Shown here piece by piece: positions 43,933 through 52,179 of a DNA stretch of 52,286 bases. A model generated the notes under the pieces. It made no database searches. It was given only the letters and a program-made list of their open reading frames with translations, and was not told where the DNA came from. This stretch comes from Aquificaceae bacterium. Lineage in GTDB: Bacteria; Aquificota; Aquificia; Aquificales; Aquificaceae. The position numbers were made by a program, and so were the translations under genes. The stretch covers positions 1 through 52,286 of the forward strand of contig JANWWH010000003.1 in NCBI GenBank assembly GCA_025056375.1. The letters run 5' to 3'. Within the stretch, counting starts at the first letter, position 1; each line of letters begins with the position of its first letter.

Positions 43933-45143
43933 ACGTAATATGCAAACAAGCTATATACAACAGGGAAGGCAAGATTGCTTTTTATGAAATACTGCTTCAG
44001 GATAGAAGGACTGGTGCCTACCCCGAGAACTTTGACCCGCTGAAGGCTACCAGCATAGCCACCGATGTGCTTACAGAGATAGGAGCTCAGAGGGTGGGTA
44101 ACGGAAAGTTGGTCTTTGTAAATGTGCCCGCCATATTTCTTGAAGCCTCCATGTTTGACCTACTACCCCCAAAATATGTGGGCATTGAACTGGTGGAAAA
44201 CAAAAGGCTTTCCAACAAGGTTCTGGAAGCCATAGAAGACCTCATAAAAAGGGGCTTCAAGTTTTGTATAGACGACTTTGGCTTTGAGAAAATAGACTAC
44301 CTACCTCTGTTAAACAAGTGTCATTTTGTAAAGATAGACATTAAGAGTAACCCCTACAACTGGGAGGAGCTGAAGGAAGTCATAAGCATACTGAAGAGCC
44401 TAAAAAAGGGCATCATTGTAAAAAACATAGAGTCCAAAGAAGACTACGAGAAGACTTACCAGCTGGGTTTTGAATACTTCCAGGGCATATACCTGTCAAA
44501 GCCTGCCATGGTAAAGGATACAAGGACCATATCCTTTCTAAAGTCTACCATAATGGAGATATACAAAGCTATAAAGTCCAGAGACATAAAGAAGGTGGTA
44601 GAAGTAATAGAGAGGGATGTGGGAGTCACCTATAAACTGCTTAAGTTTGTAAACTCCGCCTATTTCGCAAAGGCAAGAGAGTTCAGCACGGTGGAGGACG
44701 CAGTCGTCTACCTTGGACTTGACAAAATAGCTAAGTTTACCATCGTTCTGGCTCTTTCTGAAATGTTCTTAGAGGAAGAGGAAAAGGAGCTCTGGAGGAG
44801 GGCCCTTTTTAGGGCAAACTTAGGTGAGAAGTTATCAGAAATCTACGCGAAGGACATGAAGGACAAGGCTTACCTGATGGGTCTTTTTTCCCTCTCTTGG
44901 GAGATAATAGGGCAGAAGCCTGCGGAGCTTGCGAGGAGCCTTCTCTTGGACAGAGAGATATTGGAAGCTTACGAAAACAGGCTCAGCCTTCTGGGTTTTA
45001 TACTGTCTCTGATAGACCTATTGGAGGATAAGAGGGACGAGGAAACTGTAAGGAAGGTGGCAAGGGTGATAAACACGAGCCCAGAAAGGGTCAGGGGGAT
45101 ACTTGAGGAAGCCAGAAGAGAAGCGGAGAGGTTCGTAGCTTAG
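43929..45143 (+). CDS. EAL-HDOD protein with near-complete EAL motifs (copy 2)
   Basis: This 404-residue paralogue of the protein at 5858-7105 has the same layout: EAL domain about 1-190, HDOD domain about 195-400. Unlike copy 1 it keeps most c-di-GMP phosphodiesterase residues: E in FYEIL, N in FVNVP, E in IELVE, the DD pair in FCIDDFG, K in FVKIDIKS, E in VKNIES and Q in YFQG. It could therefore bind or cut c-di-GMP. The HDOD half shares VGVTYKLLKFVNSAYF and YLGLDKIAKF with copy 1. It is preceded by a -10 box, overlaps ribE by 4 bases, and converges with ccsA. Confidence 0.88.
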   Translation: MNVICKQAIYNREGKIAFYEILLQDRRTGAYPENFDPLKATSIATDVLTEIGAQRVGNGKLVFVNVPAIFLEASMFDLLPPKYVGIELVENKRLSNKVLEAIEDLIKRGFKFCIDDFGFEKIDYLPLLNKCHFVKIDIKSNPYNWEELKEVISILKSLKKGIIVKNIESKEDYEKTYQLGFEYFQGIYLSKPAMVKDTRTISFLKSTIMEIYKAIKSRDIKKVVEVIERDVGVTYKLLKFVNSAYFAKAREFSTVEDAVVYLGLDKIAKFTIVLALSEMFLEEEEKELWRRALFRANLGEKLSEIYAKDMKDKAYLMGLFSLSWEIIGQKPAELARSLLLDREILEAYENRLSLLGFILSLIDLLEDKRDEETVRKVARVINTSPERVRGILEEARREAERFVA

Positions 45144-46057
45144 TCAGTGGCGTAGCTATGCAAGCCTGGAAAGAAAAGGTTTACCGCAAAAAAGCATATG
45201 AGGACGGTTATAAAGCCGAAGACCACCATCCAAGCGGTCCTTTTGCCCTTCCAGCCTAACATCTGTCTTGCGTGCAAGTAAGCCCCAAAGAAGAGCCATA
45301 CGATAAGAGACCACACCTCTTTCGGGTCCCAGCTCCAGTATCCGCCCCAGGCTTCGTTAGCCCAAGCTGCACCGAGTATGATGGATGCAGTCCATATAGG
45401 AAAGACTATGACTATAGACTTATAGGTTATCTCATCGAGAATTTCTTTTGAAGGTAGGAGAAGTTGGGGGAACTTTTCTTTTAAAAGGTAAAGAACTGCA
45501 CCACCAAAACCCACTGTAAACCCCGCGTAACCCACAAAGGCGGTAACCACGTGCACATACAGCCAGTAACTTCTCAAGGCTGGCATAAGAGGCACTATAT
45601 CCTTAGACGCATAGAGAACCGCAAAGGCGGAGAGACCAAACACTACCGGCACCACAACTGCACCCAGAAGCCTTACGCCATATTTCCTCTCCAAAAACAA
45701 GTATATGGCACCCACCACAAAGCTCCAGAAGGTAAGGGCTTCAAAGAGGTTGCTCCAGGGTGGATGGGGCACGCCAAGCTCGTAGGTTTGTATGGTCCTC
45801 CTCACCATGCCCGCCAAGTTTAGAAGGAGACCTAAGGAGAGACCTAAGGAAGCTAAAAGATGGAGGTTTCTGTCTCTCAGAAGTAGGGTGCTAAGGTAGA
45901 GGATGGAAGCTAAAAGGTAGGCGAGGGTTGCGGATTTATACCAGAAGGTATTGTCCAACCTCATAAGCCCGAGCCCCACACCTACAAGGAAAATAAGCAA
46001 CCAAATCAAAAGCCCGTAGGGTCTCTCTTTTTTACTATCAAGTAAAACTTCTCTCAT
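45140..46057 (-). CDS. ccsA: Cytochrome c biogenesis protein CcsA/ResC
   Basis: This is a 305-residue inner-membrane protein with about eight helices. The heme-handling motif WGGYWSWDPKEVWS (WWD domain) is present near residue 225, with flanking histidines in YVHVV and LHARQM, and a final LFFPGLHSYA. It attaches heme to exported apocytochromes together with ResB/CcsB, whose gene is not here. It would serve the cytochromes at 26126 and 51447. It overlaps the end of the convergent EAL-HDOD gene by 4 bases. Confidence 0.92.
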   Translation of the reverse strand: MREVLLDSKKERPYGLLIWLLIFLVGVGLGLMRLDNTFWYKSATLAYLLASILYLSTLLLRDRNLHLLASLGLSLGLLLNLAGMVRRTIQTYELGVPHPPWSNLFEALTFWSFVVGAIYLFLERKYGVRLLGAVVVPVVFGLSAFAVLYASKDIVPLMPALRSYWLYVHVVTAFVGYAGFTVGFGGAVLYLLKEKFPQLLLPSKEILDEITYKSIVIVFPIWTASIILGAAWANEAWGGYWSWDPKEVWSLIVWLFFGAYLHARQMLGWKGKRTAWMVVFGFITVLICFFAVNLFFPGLHSYATD

Positions 46058-46073
46058 GCTCTATAAATATAGT

Positions 46074-46520
46074 CTATTCCTCGGGCTTTACATCCACCTT
46101 TATGTCCACGGTGACTTCTGGGTGTAGCTTGAGGGTGACCGTGTATATGCCTACCTCCCTTATGGGGTTTTTGAGCATAATTCTTTTCCTATCCACCTCA
46201 AAGCCCTTTTCCTGAAGGGCTTGAGCTATCTCCTGAGAGGTCACAGAGCCAAAGAGCTTGCCCCTTTCTCCAACGCGCCTGAGGACTTTTACCATAAGAC
46301 CTTCCAGCTTTTTGGCAAGTTCTTGAGCCTTTTCCTTTTCCCTTCTGAGCTTCCTCTCTTTCTGAAGAAGTATGCTCTTTACATGTTTTAGATTGCCCTC
46401 GGTGGCAGGGAGAGCTATACCCCTTGGTATGAGGTAGTTTCTTGCAAAGCCATCTTTAACATTTATCACCTCTCCAAATACGCCGTAACCTTCAAAGTCC
46501 TTTATGAGCACTACTTTCAT
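46074..46520 (-). CDS. rplI: 50S ribosomal protein L9
   Basis: This 148-residue protein has the N-terminal KVVLIKDFEGYGVFGEVINVKDGFARNYLIP signature region, a long connecting helix and a C-terminal domain. An AGGAGG site lies 6 bases before the ATG. It is last in rpsF-ssb-rpsR-rplI. Confidence 0.96.
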   Translation of the reverse strand: MKVVLIKDFEGYGVFGEVINVKDGFARNYLIPRGIALPATEGNLKHVKSILLQKERKLRREKEKAQELAKKLEGLMVKVLRRVGERGKLFGSVTSQEIAQALQEKGFEVDRKRIMLKNPIREVGIYTVTLKLHPEVTVDIKVDVKPEE

Positions 46521-46531
46521 GCCTTACCTCC

Positions 46532-46753
46532 TTATGCCACAAGGTAGGGTAAAAGGGCGAGCTGTCTGGCTTTTTTTATCTCTCTTGAGAGCATCCTTTG
46601 GTGTTTGGCACACACACCCGTTTGCCTCCTGCCTATTATCTTACCCCGCTCAGTTATGAACCTTTTCAGCTCTTCGTAGTTTCTATAGTTTGGGTCTTTG
46701 TTTGCATCGCAGAAGGGACAACTCTTCTTTGCAGACCTTTTAACTACTTCCAT
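46532..46753 (-). CDS. rpsR: 30S ribosomal protein S18
   Basis: This 73-residue protein has the family core [30 protein letters not shown]. It is of the zinc-bearing type, with CPFC near the N-terminus and CxxH in CAKH. The ATG at 46753 is chosen because AGGAGG lies 6 bases upstream; the longer frame would start inside ssb without an SD. Confidence 0.95.
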   Translation of the reverse strand: MEVVKRSAKKSCPFCDANKDPNYRNYEELKRFITERGKIIGRRQTGVCAKHQRMLSREIKKARQLALLPYLVA

Positions 46754-46764
46754 CCTAAACCTCC

Positions 46765-47190
46765 TCAAAAAGGTATTTCGTCATCTTCAGAGTTGAAGGG
46801 CTTACCCTGCACCTCTTCAGGAAGCACCTCTTCCTCCGAAGCTATGTCCTCCGCCTGTCCTTCCACCTTGGGCTTGCTTATTATCCTTACGCTATCCGCC
46901 ACTATACGCACCCTGCTCTGGGTGTTGCCTTCTTTGTCCGTCCATTTGTCTTGCGTGAGCCTTCCCTCCACTAAAACCATGTAGCCCTTAGATATGCGAG
47001 AACCTATGCCCTCCGCCAGCTTTCCGTATGCCTTTACGTCAAAAAAGTGGCTTTCCTCCTTCCAAGTATCACCTGATAAGTAACGCCTATTGTAGGCTAA
47101 GACAAATTCCGCCACTTGGGTGCGAGAGGGCAGGTATTTTATGACCGGGTCTCTGATAAGCCTTCCTATGATTATAACCCTATTGAGCAA
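46765..47190 (-). CDS. ssb: Single-stranded DNA-binding protein
   Basis: This 141-residue OB-fold protein starts [14 protein letters not shown] and ends with the acidic partner-binding tail DDEIPF. The start is a TTG at 47190, supported by AGGAGG 6 bases upstream and by the family N-terminus. It overlaps rpsF by 11 bases. Confidence 0.95.
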   Translation of the reverse strand: MLNRVIIIGRLIRDPVIKYLPSRTQVAEFVLAYNRRYLSGDTWKEESHFFDVKAYGKLAEGIGSRISKGYMVLVEGRLTQDKWTDKEGNTQSRVRIVADSVRIISKPKVEGQAEDIASEEEVLPEEVQGKPFNSEDDEIPF

Positions 47191-47518
47191 CCTTTACCTC
47201 CTCTTGACCTTTCATCTGCATGTTGAGCCAGCGTATAACATCCTCGCTTATCTTGTAATAGAAATCAAGCTCGTTGGGGAGCTCCCCCTTCTGAGAACTT
47301 ATATGCAGGATTACATACCTTCCGTGGTTAAAGCCTTGTATGGGATAGGCGAGCTGTTTTGTGCCCCAGTCTGTTAGGCTCAGGACCTCACCGCCCTTCT
47401 TCTGTATAAAGTCTCTGAGTTCCTGAAGTCTTCTCTGGAGCTCTTCTTCCGTGAGGGTGGGCTTGAAGACCACCACGCTCTCATACTGTCTAAGTGTCTT
47501 ATAATACCTTTTTGCCAT
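47180..47518 (-). CDS. rpsF: 30S ribosomal protein S6
   Basis: This 112-residue protein begins with RQYESVVVFKPTLTEEE and has LSLTDWGTKQLAYPIQGFNHGRYVI, the S6 core. An AGGAGG site precedes the ATG. It is first in the rpsF-ssb-rpsR-rplI order common in bacteria. Confidence 0.95.
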   Translation of the reverse strand: MAKRYYKTLRQYESVVVFKPTLTEEELQRRLQELRDFIQKKGGEVLSLTDWGTKQLAYPIQGFNHGRYVILHISSQKGELPNELDFYYKISEDVIRWLNMQMKGQEEVKVAQ

Positions 47519-47575
47519 CCTTTACCTCCTGGGCTTAATGGTCCCTGCACCTTTGGCAGGAACAAGGTTAGGAGT

Positions 47576-47581
47576 TATTAT
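47576..47581 (+). promoter_or_regulatory. rbfA: -10-like box (TATTAT) before rbfA
   Basis: TATTAT ends 6 bases before the rbfA ATG, which lacks an SD. The spacer to the divergent rpsF is 69 bases. Confidence 0.45.
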
Positions 47582-47587
47582 ATCACA

Positions 47588-47908
47588 ATGGACATAAAAA
47601 GGGCAAAACTGCAGAAGCTACTCATGGAGGAGCTGGCTGAACTTATCCTTAAGAAGATGAAGGACCCCAGGCTTTCAAACGTGGTTATAACGCAGGTAGA
47701 ACTATCTGAGGACATGAAAAGGGCAAAGGTTTACTTCACTACGCTGGAAGAGGGGAAGGAGGAAGAGGCAGAAAAGGCTTTTGACCGCGCAAGGGCTCTC
47801 ATAAGGGCGGAGCTCCTTAAGAGGTTAAGGATAAGGCGTCTGCCCGAGTTAGAGTTTATCTTTGACCGAGAGCTCAAAAGAATGGAAAGGATATGGGAGA
47901 GGCTCTGA
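47588..47908 (+). CDS. rbfA: 30S ribosome-binding factor A
   Basis: This is a 106-residue KH-like ribosome maturation factor. LMEELAELILKKMKDPRLSNVVITQVELSEDMKRAKVYFT is the family core, and the end PELEFIFDRELKRMERI is typical. It overlaps the helicase gene by 16 bases. Confidence 0.93.
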   Translation: MDIKRAKLQKLLMEELAELILKKMKDPRLSNVVITQVELSEDMKRAKVYFTTLEEGKEEEAEKAFDRARALIRAELLKRLRIRRLPELEFIFDRELKRMERIWERL

Positions 47909-50127
47909 GGGCATACCTTTTGAAAGAGAGCTCTTACAGCCTTGAGCCGCCACGGGGAAAGGTGCTTTACTTCACGGGTGACTCCAAGAAGGTTTTAGAG
48001 GAGGAGCTCATACCCTCCACCTTAGTGGACCCCCTCATACCCTACCCTTTGCTCAACCCCCTTCAGACCCTCTTTTACAAGCTCTACAGGGGTGGCAACG
48101 TGCTCGTGGCTTCACCCACTTCCTCCGGTAAGAGCCTTATAGCCTACCTCTTTATGAAAAACTTCAGCGGGAGGCTTCTCTACACCGCACCCACGAGAGC
48201 TGTGGTAAAGGAAAAGGCAGTGGAGTTCAGGACTTACTACCCTAAGGAAGTGGAGCTGAGGACGGGCGAGAGCATAATAGAAAACTTCAAAAACCCAAGG
48301 GGAAGAGTGATAGTGAGCACTTACGAGCATCTGGCTTACGCTCTAAGAAATTCGGCGAGCTGGGTAGAGGAGGTGGGGGCGGTAGTTGTGGACGAGGTCC
48401 ATCAGGTAGCTAAAAGGTGGATACTGGAGGAGGTGATAACCGCCTGCGTGAGGAAGGAACTGCCTCTACTTTGCCTATCCGCTACCCTGCCCGGGCTTGA
48501 GGAGCTCGCAGGTTGGATAAGGGCGGAGCTCGTAATAGAAAGTGCTTGGAGACCCGTGCCCCTATACAGAGAAGTGAAAAGGCTTGTGGAGTTTAGAAAT
48601 GAGGGAAGGGGGCTGGAAGGGTCACAGGAGGAAGTTACTGCAGGCAGGCTCCTAAGTGCTCTCTTCTCTCTGAAAAAGGGCGATGAAAGGGTCCTTCTCT
48701 TTGTCCCAAAGAAAAGCCTTGGCTGGAAGCTCCTTGAGCTGGCAAAGGAGGAGAGGATAGGCATAATGAACCAGACCCTACCCTTTGACCTGGAGGAGGA
48801 AAGAGAACCGGAGATAGCTTTCCACAATGCGGATGTGCCAAAGGAAGAAAGAGAAGAGATTGAGAGAGCCTTTAAAGAGGGAAGGCTCGGGACCCTCATA
48901 GCCACCCAGACCTTGGCATACGGCGTCAACCTGCCTGCGGACAGAGTCTTAATCATGGTAAAGTTTTTTAGAAAGTTCGGCAGGTGGAAGGCTATACCAG
49001 ACAGCCTTGACATCCTTCAGATGGAAGGGAGGGCAGGAAGGTTAGGCATAAGGGACGTTGGTTACTCTCACATACTGGTCTATGGGGCAAGTGAGAAGGA
49101 GTTAAGGAAAGAGCTGGAGACAGCCCTTACAGGCTCCTTCAGAACTGCCGCAATGGAGGAGGACCTTGACACATTGAGCTTTTTCCTATTGCTCGCCCAC
49201 ATGTATGAAGGAGAGCAATACCAAAGGTATCTGGAACACACTTACTCTTTCAGGAGGGTAAACCCACAGAAGATAGAGCGGGTAGAAAACTTTCTAAAGA
49301 GCTCTGGCTATATCCAGAACTTCATACCTACGGAAAAGGGTCTTTTCTGCATAAGAACGGGCATACCACCTACGAGGTTTGAGGACTTTCTGAGGAGGAA
49401 GTCTCTTGGTCTTGAGCTTATGATAACCATAAGACCCCTCCTCCACATGAAAAGGTTTGAGGGGCTCTTCGAGTTTCTAAAGAGAAAGGAGAGGTTTGAG
49501 GAAGACTTAGAGGTGGTCAGAGGCATGGTTCTTCCTTGCGGAAGGGGTTGCCTGGAGGACAACACGGAGCAGTTCATTTTCTATGTGGAGGGTTTTACCG
49601 TAAGGTATTCAAACATAAAAAACCCGCCGGGCGAGTTTTCCTACTTGGGTGCGGATGCACTTCACCTCCTGAGAACCCTCAGAGAGATAAGGGATGGAGG
49701 TTTTTACCCCTTCTCTTCTATGGACATACTCAAGATTGCCCATTCAGTAAAGTATGGCATAAATCCTACATACGCAAGCCTTTCAGGCATAAAGGGCATA
49801 GGACACATAAGAGCAAACCTCATAAAAGAAAGCCTTCAGAGTTTGGGTCTTTCCGCCCCTCCCCTCTGCGCACCCACGGAGACCTTTACAGAAACCTTCA
49901 AAGAGCTCCAAGAACCCCTACTTCAAAAGCTTAGCCTTTACAGGGGGATGCCTCAGGATAGGGCAAGAGAGGAGTTGAGGAGGATGGAAAGAGTTTTACA
50001 GAACAACAGAAGGGGTTACATGGTAGACGACAGGATACTTCTCGCCTTTGGTCTTTTCTCTCAGGGACCTAAGGCTTTCAGAATGACGAAAAAAGAGCTT
50101 ATTGAGCTACTGGAGGGAGATGCTTGA
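47893..50127 (+). CDS. Ski2/Hel308-like superfamily 2 helicase
   Basis: This is a 744-residue DExH helicase. Walker A ASPTSSGKS is at 73-81, DEVH at 167-170 and SAT at 196-198; motif VI QMEGRAGRLG follows near 375. The form LATQTLAYGVNLPA and QM-GRAGR are typical of the Ski2-like group (Hel308, Brr2). A helix-hairpin-helix-like segment near the C-terminus (LSGIKGIGHIRANLIKESLQ) resembles that of Hel308, which unwinds stalled forks in archaea. Role in repair or RNA processing is inferred. The end overlaps the DUF4416 gene by 4 bases. Confidence 0.85.
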   Translation: MGEALRAYLLKESSYSLEPPRGKVLYFTGDSKKVLEEELIPSTLVDPLIPYPLLNPLQTLFYKLYRGGNVLVASPTSSGKSLIAYLFMKNFSGRLLYTAPTRAVVKEKAVEFRTYYPKEVELRTGESIIENFKNPRGRVIVSTYEHLAYALRNSASWVEEVGAVVVDEVHQVAKRWILEEVITACVRKELPLLCLSATLPGLEELAGWIRAELVIESAWRPVPLYREVKRLVEFRNEGRGLEGSQEEVTAGRLLSALFSLKKGDERVLLFVPKKSLGWKLLELAKEERIGIMNQTLPFDLEEEREPEIAFHNADVPKEEREEIERAFKEGRLGTLIATQTLAYGVNLPADRVLIMVKFFRKFGRWKAIPDSLDILQMEGRAGRLGIRDVGYSHILVYGASEKELRKELETALTGSFRTAAMEEDLDTLSFFLLLAHMYEGEQYQRYLEHTYSFRRVNPQKIERVENFLKSSGYIQNFIPTEKGLFCIRTGIPPTRFEDFLRRKSLGLELMITIRPLLHMKRFEGLFEFLKRKERFEEDLEVVRGMVLPCGRGCLEDNTEQFIFYVEGFTVRYSNIKNPPGEFSYLGADALHLLRTLREIRDGGFYPFSSMDILKIAHSVKYGINPTYASLSGIKGIGHIRANLIKESLQSLGLSAPPLCAPTETFTETFKELQEPLLQKLSLYRGMPQDRAREELRRMERVLQNNRRGYMVDDRILLAFGLFSQGPKAFRMTKKELIELLEGDA

Positions 50128-50726
50128 AAGAAGCTCTGGCGAAAGCCATAATGTCCTTGCTCTACAAAAAGAGAGAACTCCTTCAGGAATTTCTGTTAAA
50201 CCTGCCCGTAGAACGTCTGTCCGAGCCTTTTTATTTTCAAAGCCTTCAGAGATACTACGGGAGAGAGATGGGTGAGGGTTTATTTAAGGTCTTTCTGTCT
50301 TTTAGAGGTTTCATGAGAAGAGAAGAGCTGAAGGAGTTTAAAAAGTGGGCTTTGGAGAAGGAGAGACTTTTTTCTGTTGAAGGGAAGAGAGGTTTAAATA
50401 TAGACCCGGGCTACGTGGAAGAGAGTCACTTAATCCTTGCCTCTTCAAAAAGAAGGGGTGGAAGGTTTTATCTGGGCGAGGGTATATATGCGGAGATAGA
50501 GTATCTCTACGTTTACGGGGCTTTCAGACCCCTATACTGGACCTACGGAGACTACAGAGACATCAGGGTAAGAGAGTTTTTTGAAAGGGTAAGAGAGGAT
50601 TTTCTCAAAGACCTAAAGCTTGCAAGAGAGGGTAAGGAGCTTGTAGTCTACAGATTTACCAAGTATGAGCTCTATCAGAGCATCGAGCCCTGGAGACCGG
50701 TCGGTGAAGAAGAGGTTAAGAGTTGA
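50124..50726 (+). CDS. DUF4416-like protein
   Basis: This is a 200-residue protein. The segment DPGYVEESHLILASSKRRGGRFYLGEGIYAEIEY followed by WTYGDYRD resembles the DUF4416 family as I remember it; the function is unknown. It starts at a TTG that overlaps the helicase stop by 4 bases, so it depends on coupling to the helicase. Its last 114 bases overlap the coding end of murI on the other strand. Confidence 0.7.
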   Translation: MKEALAKAIMSLLYKKRELLQEFLLNLPVERLSEPFYFQSLQRYYGREMGEGLFKVFLSFRGFMRREELKEFKKWALEKERLFSVEGKRGLNIDPGYVEESHLILASSKRRGGRFYLGEGIYAEIEYLYVYGAFRPLYWTYGDYRDIRVREFFERVREDFLKDLKLAREGKELVVYRFTKYELYQSIEPWRPVGEEEVKS

Positions 50727-51383
50727 AGAGCCGGAGTTTTCCACGTAGGAACCTATCTCAAGGGCAAGGCTTTCTGCGGAGTCCACCACACTAACGGACC
50801 TGCCCATGAACTCCTCTATCACAGGTCTCAGGAGGGGGTAGTGGGTGCATCCTAATATAAGCGTGTCTATGTTTCTATCCTTTAGCTCGGAGAGGTAGTA
50901 TCTTACCACCTCTTTGGCGATATTACCCTGAAGAATGCCTTCTTCAACAAGAGGCACGAAAAGAGGACAGGCTTTTTGAAAAACCTCAACCCCATTTGCC
51001 TCCAGAAGTCTTTTGTATACACCGCTGGACACGGTAGCCCTTGTCCCTATCACCCCAATCCTACCCCTCTGCGTAGTGCGCAGTGCCCTCCTCACACCCG
51101 GCTCTATGACACCAAAGACGGGTATAGAAAGGTGTTCCTTCAAAACATTTAGGGCGTAGGAGCTGGCAGTGTTGCAGGCAACTACCAGAAGTTCTATACC
51201 TTCTCCTAAGAGAAAGTCCGCACACTCGAGGCTGTATCTTATGACCGTCTGGGCAGACTTGTCGCCATAGGGCACTCTTGCGGTATCCCCAAGATAGGCA
51301 AAGTCTACCTGCGGATATAGCCTTATAAGAGCTTTCAGGACAGTCAGACCACCCACGCCCGAGTCAAAAACGCCAATTTTCAT
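50613..51383 (-). CDS. murI: Glutamate racemase
   Basis: This 256-residue enzyme makes D-glutamate for peptidoglycan. The two catalytic cysteines are in VVACNTASS and LGCTHYPLL, and GVFDSGVGGLTVLKA marks the N-terminus. The C-terminal FFTDRSPGLDALIELILG is family-like and lies inside the region overlapping the DUF4416 gene, so the overlap is likely real. It diverges from cytochrome c552 and shares a palindromic -10 with it. A GGAGG lies about 12 bases before the ATG. Confidence 0.95.
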   Translation of the reverse strand: MKIGVFDSGVGGLTVLKALIRLYPQVDFAYLGDTARVPYGDKSAQTVIRYSLECADFLLGEGIELLVVACNTASSYALNVLKEHLSIPVFGVIEPGVRRALRTTQRGRIGVIGTRATVSSGVYKRLLEANGVEVFQKACPLFVPLVEEGILQGNIAKEVVRYYLSELKDRNIDTLILGCTHYPLLRPVIEEFMGRSVSVVDSAESLALEIGSYVENSGSSTLNLFFTDRSPGLDALIELILGKSVDYKLLTLSCKL

Positions 51384-51403
51384 CCTTTTTTCATCCTCCT
51401 TTT

Positions 51404-51415
51404 GTATTATAATAC
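51404..51415. promoter_or_regulatory. Palindromic bidirectional -10 box between murI and cytochrome c552
   Basis: GTATTATAATAC is a perfect 12-bp palindrome. It gives TATAAT on the plus strand (51408-51413) for the cytochrome gene and TATAAT on the minus strand (51406-51411) for murI. The two -10 boxes overlap, so only one RNA polymerase could bind at a time. Both genes then have leaders with GGAGG-type sites. Confidence 0.6.
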
Positions 51416-51446
51416 CCTGAGGATAATCAATTAAGGAGGTGTAAAG

Positions 51447-51749
51447 ATGAAGAGAGTAGCTTTAACCCTTGCGGTGGTGGTGGGTTTTGTGGGTGCGTCC
51501 TTTGCCAGCGAACAGCTGGCCAAGCAGAAAGGCTGTATGGCATGCCACGACATGAAGGCAAAGAAGGTTGGTCCCTCTTATGCGGACATAGCCAAAAAGT
51601 ACGCAGGAAGGGCTGACGCAGTGGACTACCTTGCTGGCAAGATAAAGAAGGGTGGAGCTGGCGTTTGGGGTTCTGTGCCTATGCCTCCTCAGAACGTGAC
51701 CGACGCAGAGGCAAAACAACTGGCTCAGTGGGTAATGTCCGTCAAGTAA
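51447..51749 (+). CDS. Cytochrome c552 (soluble, class I)
   Basis: This is a 100-residue precursor with a signal peptide of about 20 residues. The heme site is C30-C33-H34 (CMACH) and the axial methionine is M79 in SVPMPPQ. From memory, the mature part is nearly the same as cytochrome c552 of Hydrogenobacter thermophilus, which points to a close relative. It carries electrons in the periplasm to a terminal oxidase. The ATG has a strong AAGGAGG site. Confidence 0.95.
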   Translation: MKRVALTLAVVVGFVGASFASEQLAKQKGCMACHDMKAKKVGPSYADIAKKYAGRADAVDYLAGKIKKGGAGVWGSVPMPPQNVTDAEAKQLAQWVMSVK

Positions 51750-51757
51750 GACTTCAT

Positions 51758-51773
51758 GGGGGCTTATGCCCCC
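51758..51773 (+). terminator. GC-rich hairpin after cytochrome c552
   Basis: GGGGGC-TTAT-GCCCCC forms a perfect 6-bp stem 8 bases after the cytochrome stop. There is no T-run on either side, so it may be an RNA-stabilising hairpin or a weak terminator for the two convergent genes. Confidence 0.4.
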
Positions 51774-52108
51774 TCCTCTATAGGATTACACCTGTTTATG
51801 CTTCCAAAACACTTGGGGCAGAGGTCAAAGAAAACTAAAAGTCCAAGACCACCCAGCATCATATTAACCTGGGTTATCACCAAGTTTTCTTGCCTTTCTG
51901 GCAAAACCTGATACTTCTCAAGCCTCTGACCACAAGCGGTTAGCCCTTCTTCCTGACCCAGCTTATGAAACTGAAAGACTAACCTTTTTGTCCTCCTACA
52001 CTTCATCCATCTTGGACTTAGGTCAAGTAGGACAAACTCTATCCTTATATTGGGGTCTACTAACTGTGCCTTTTGGAGCATGCGTTCAAACTTTTCTTTC
52101 TCGGTCAT
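51764..52108 (-). CDS. Uncharacterised Cys-bearing protein
   Basis: I do not recognise this 114-residue protein. It has cysteines in MKCRR, TACGQ and DLCPKCFGSINRC, the last a CxxC that may bind metal with another pair. A short hydrophobic stretch (MMLGGLGLLVFF) precedes the CxxC. The end overlaps the hairpin after the cytochrome gene. Confidence 0.6.
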   Translation of the reverse strand: MTEKEKFERMLQKAQLVDPNIRIEFVLLDLSPRWMKCRRTKRLVFQFHKLGQEEGLTACGQRLEKYQVLPERQENLVITQVNMMLGGLGLLVFFDLCPKCFGSINRCNPIEEGA

Positions 52109-52179
52109 AGCCTGTGTTAATTATACACGCTTTTTACCGCTTAGCCAACTCTGATTTTCTCTGCTGTGTCCAATAAAAG

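Noticed and set aside
51758-51773. Strong intrinsic terminator after cytochrome c552
   Set aside because: The stem is good, but no T-run follows on either strand, so it is listed only with low confidence.
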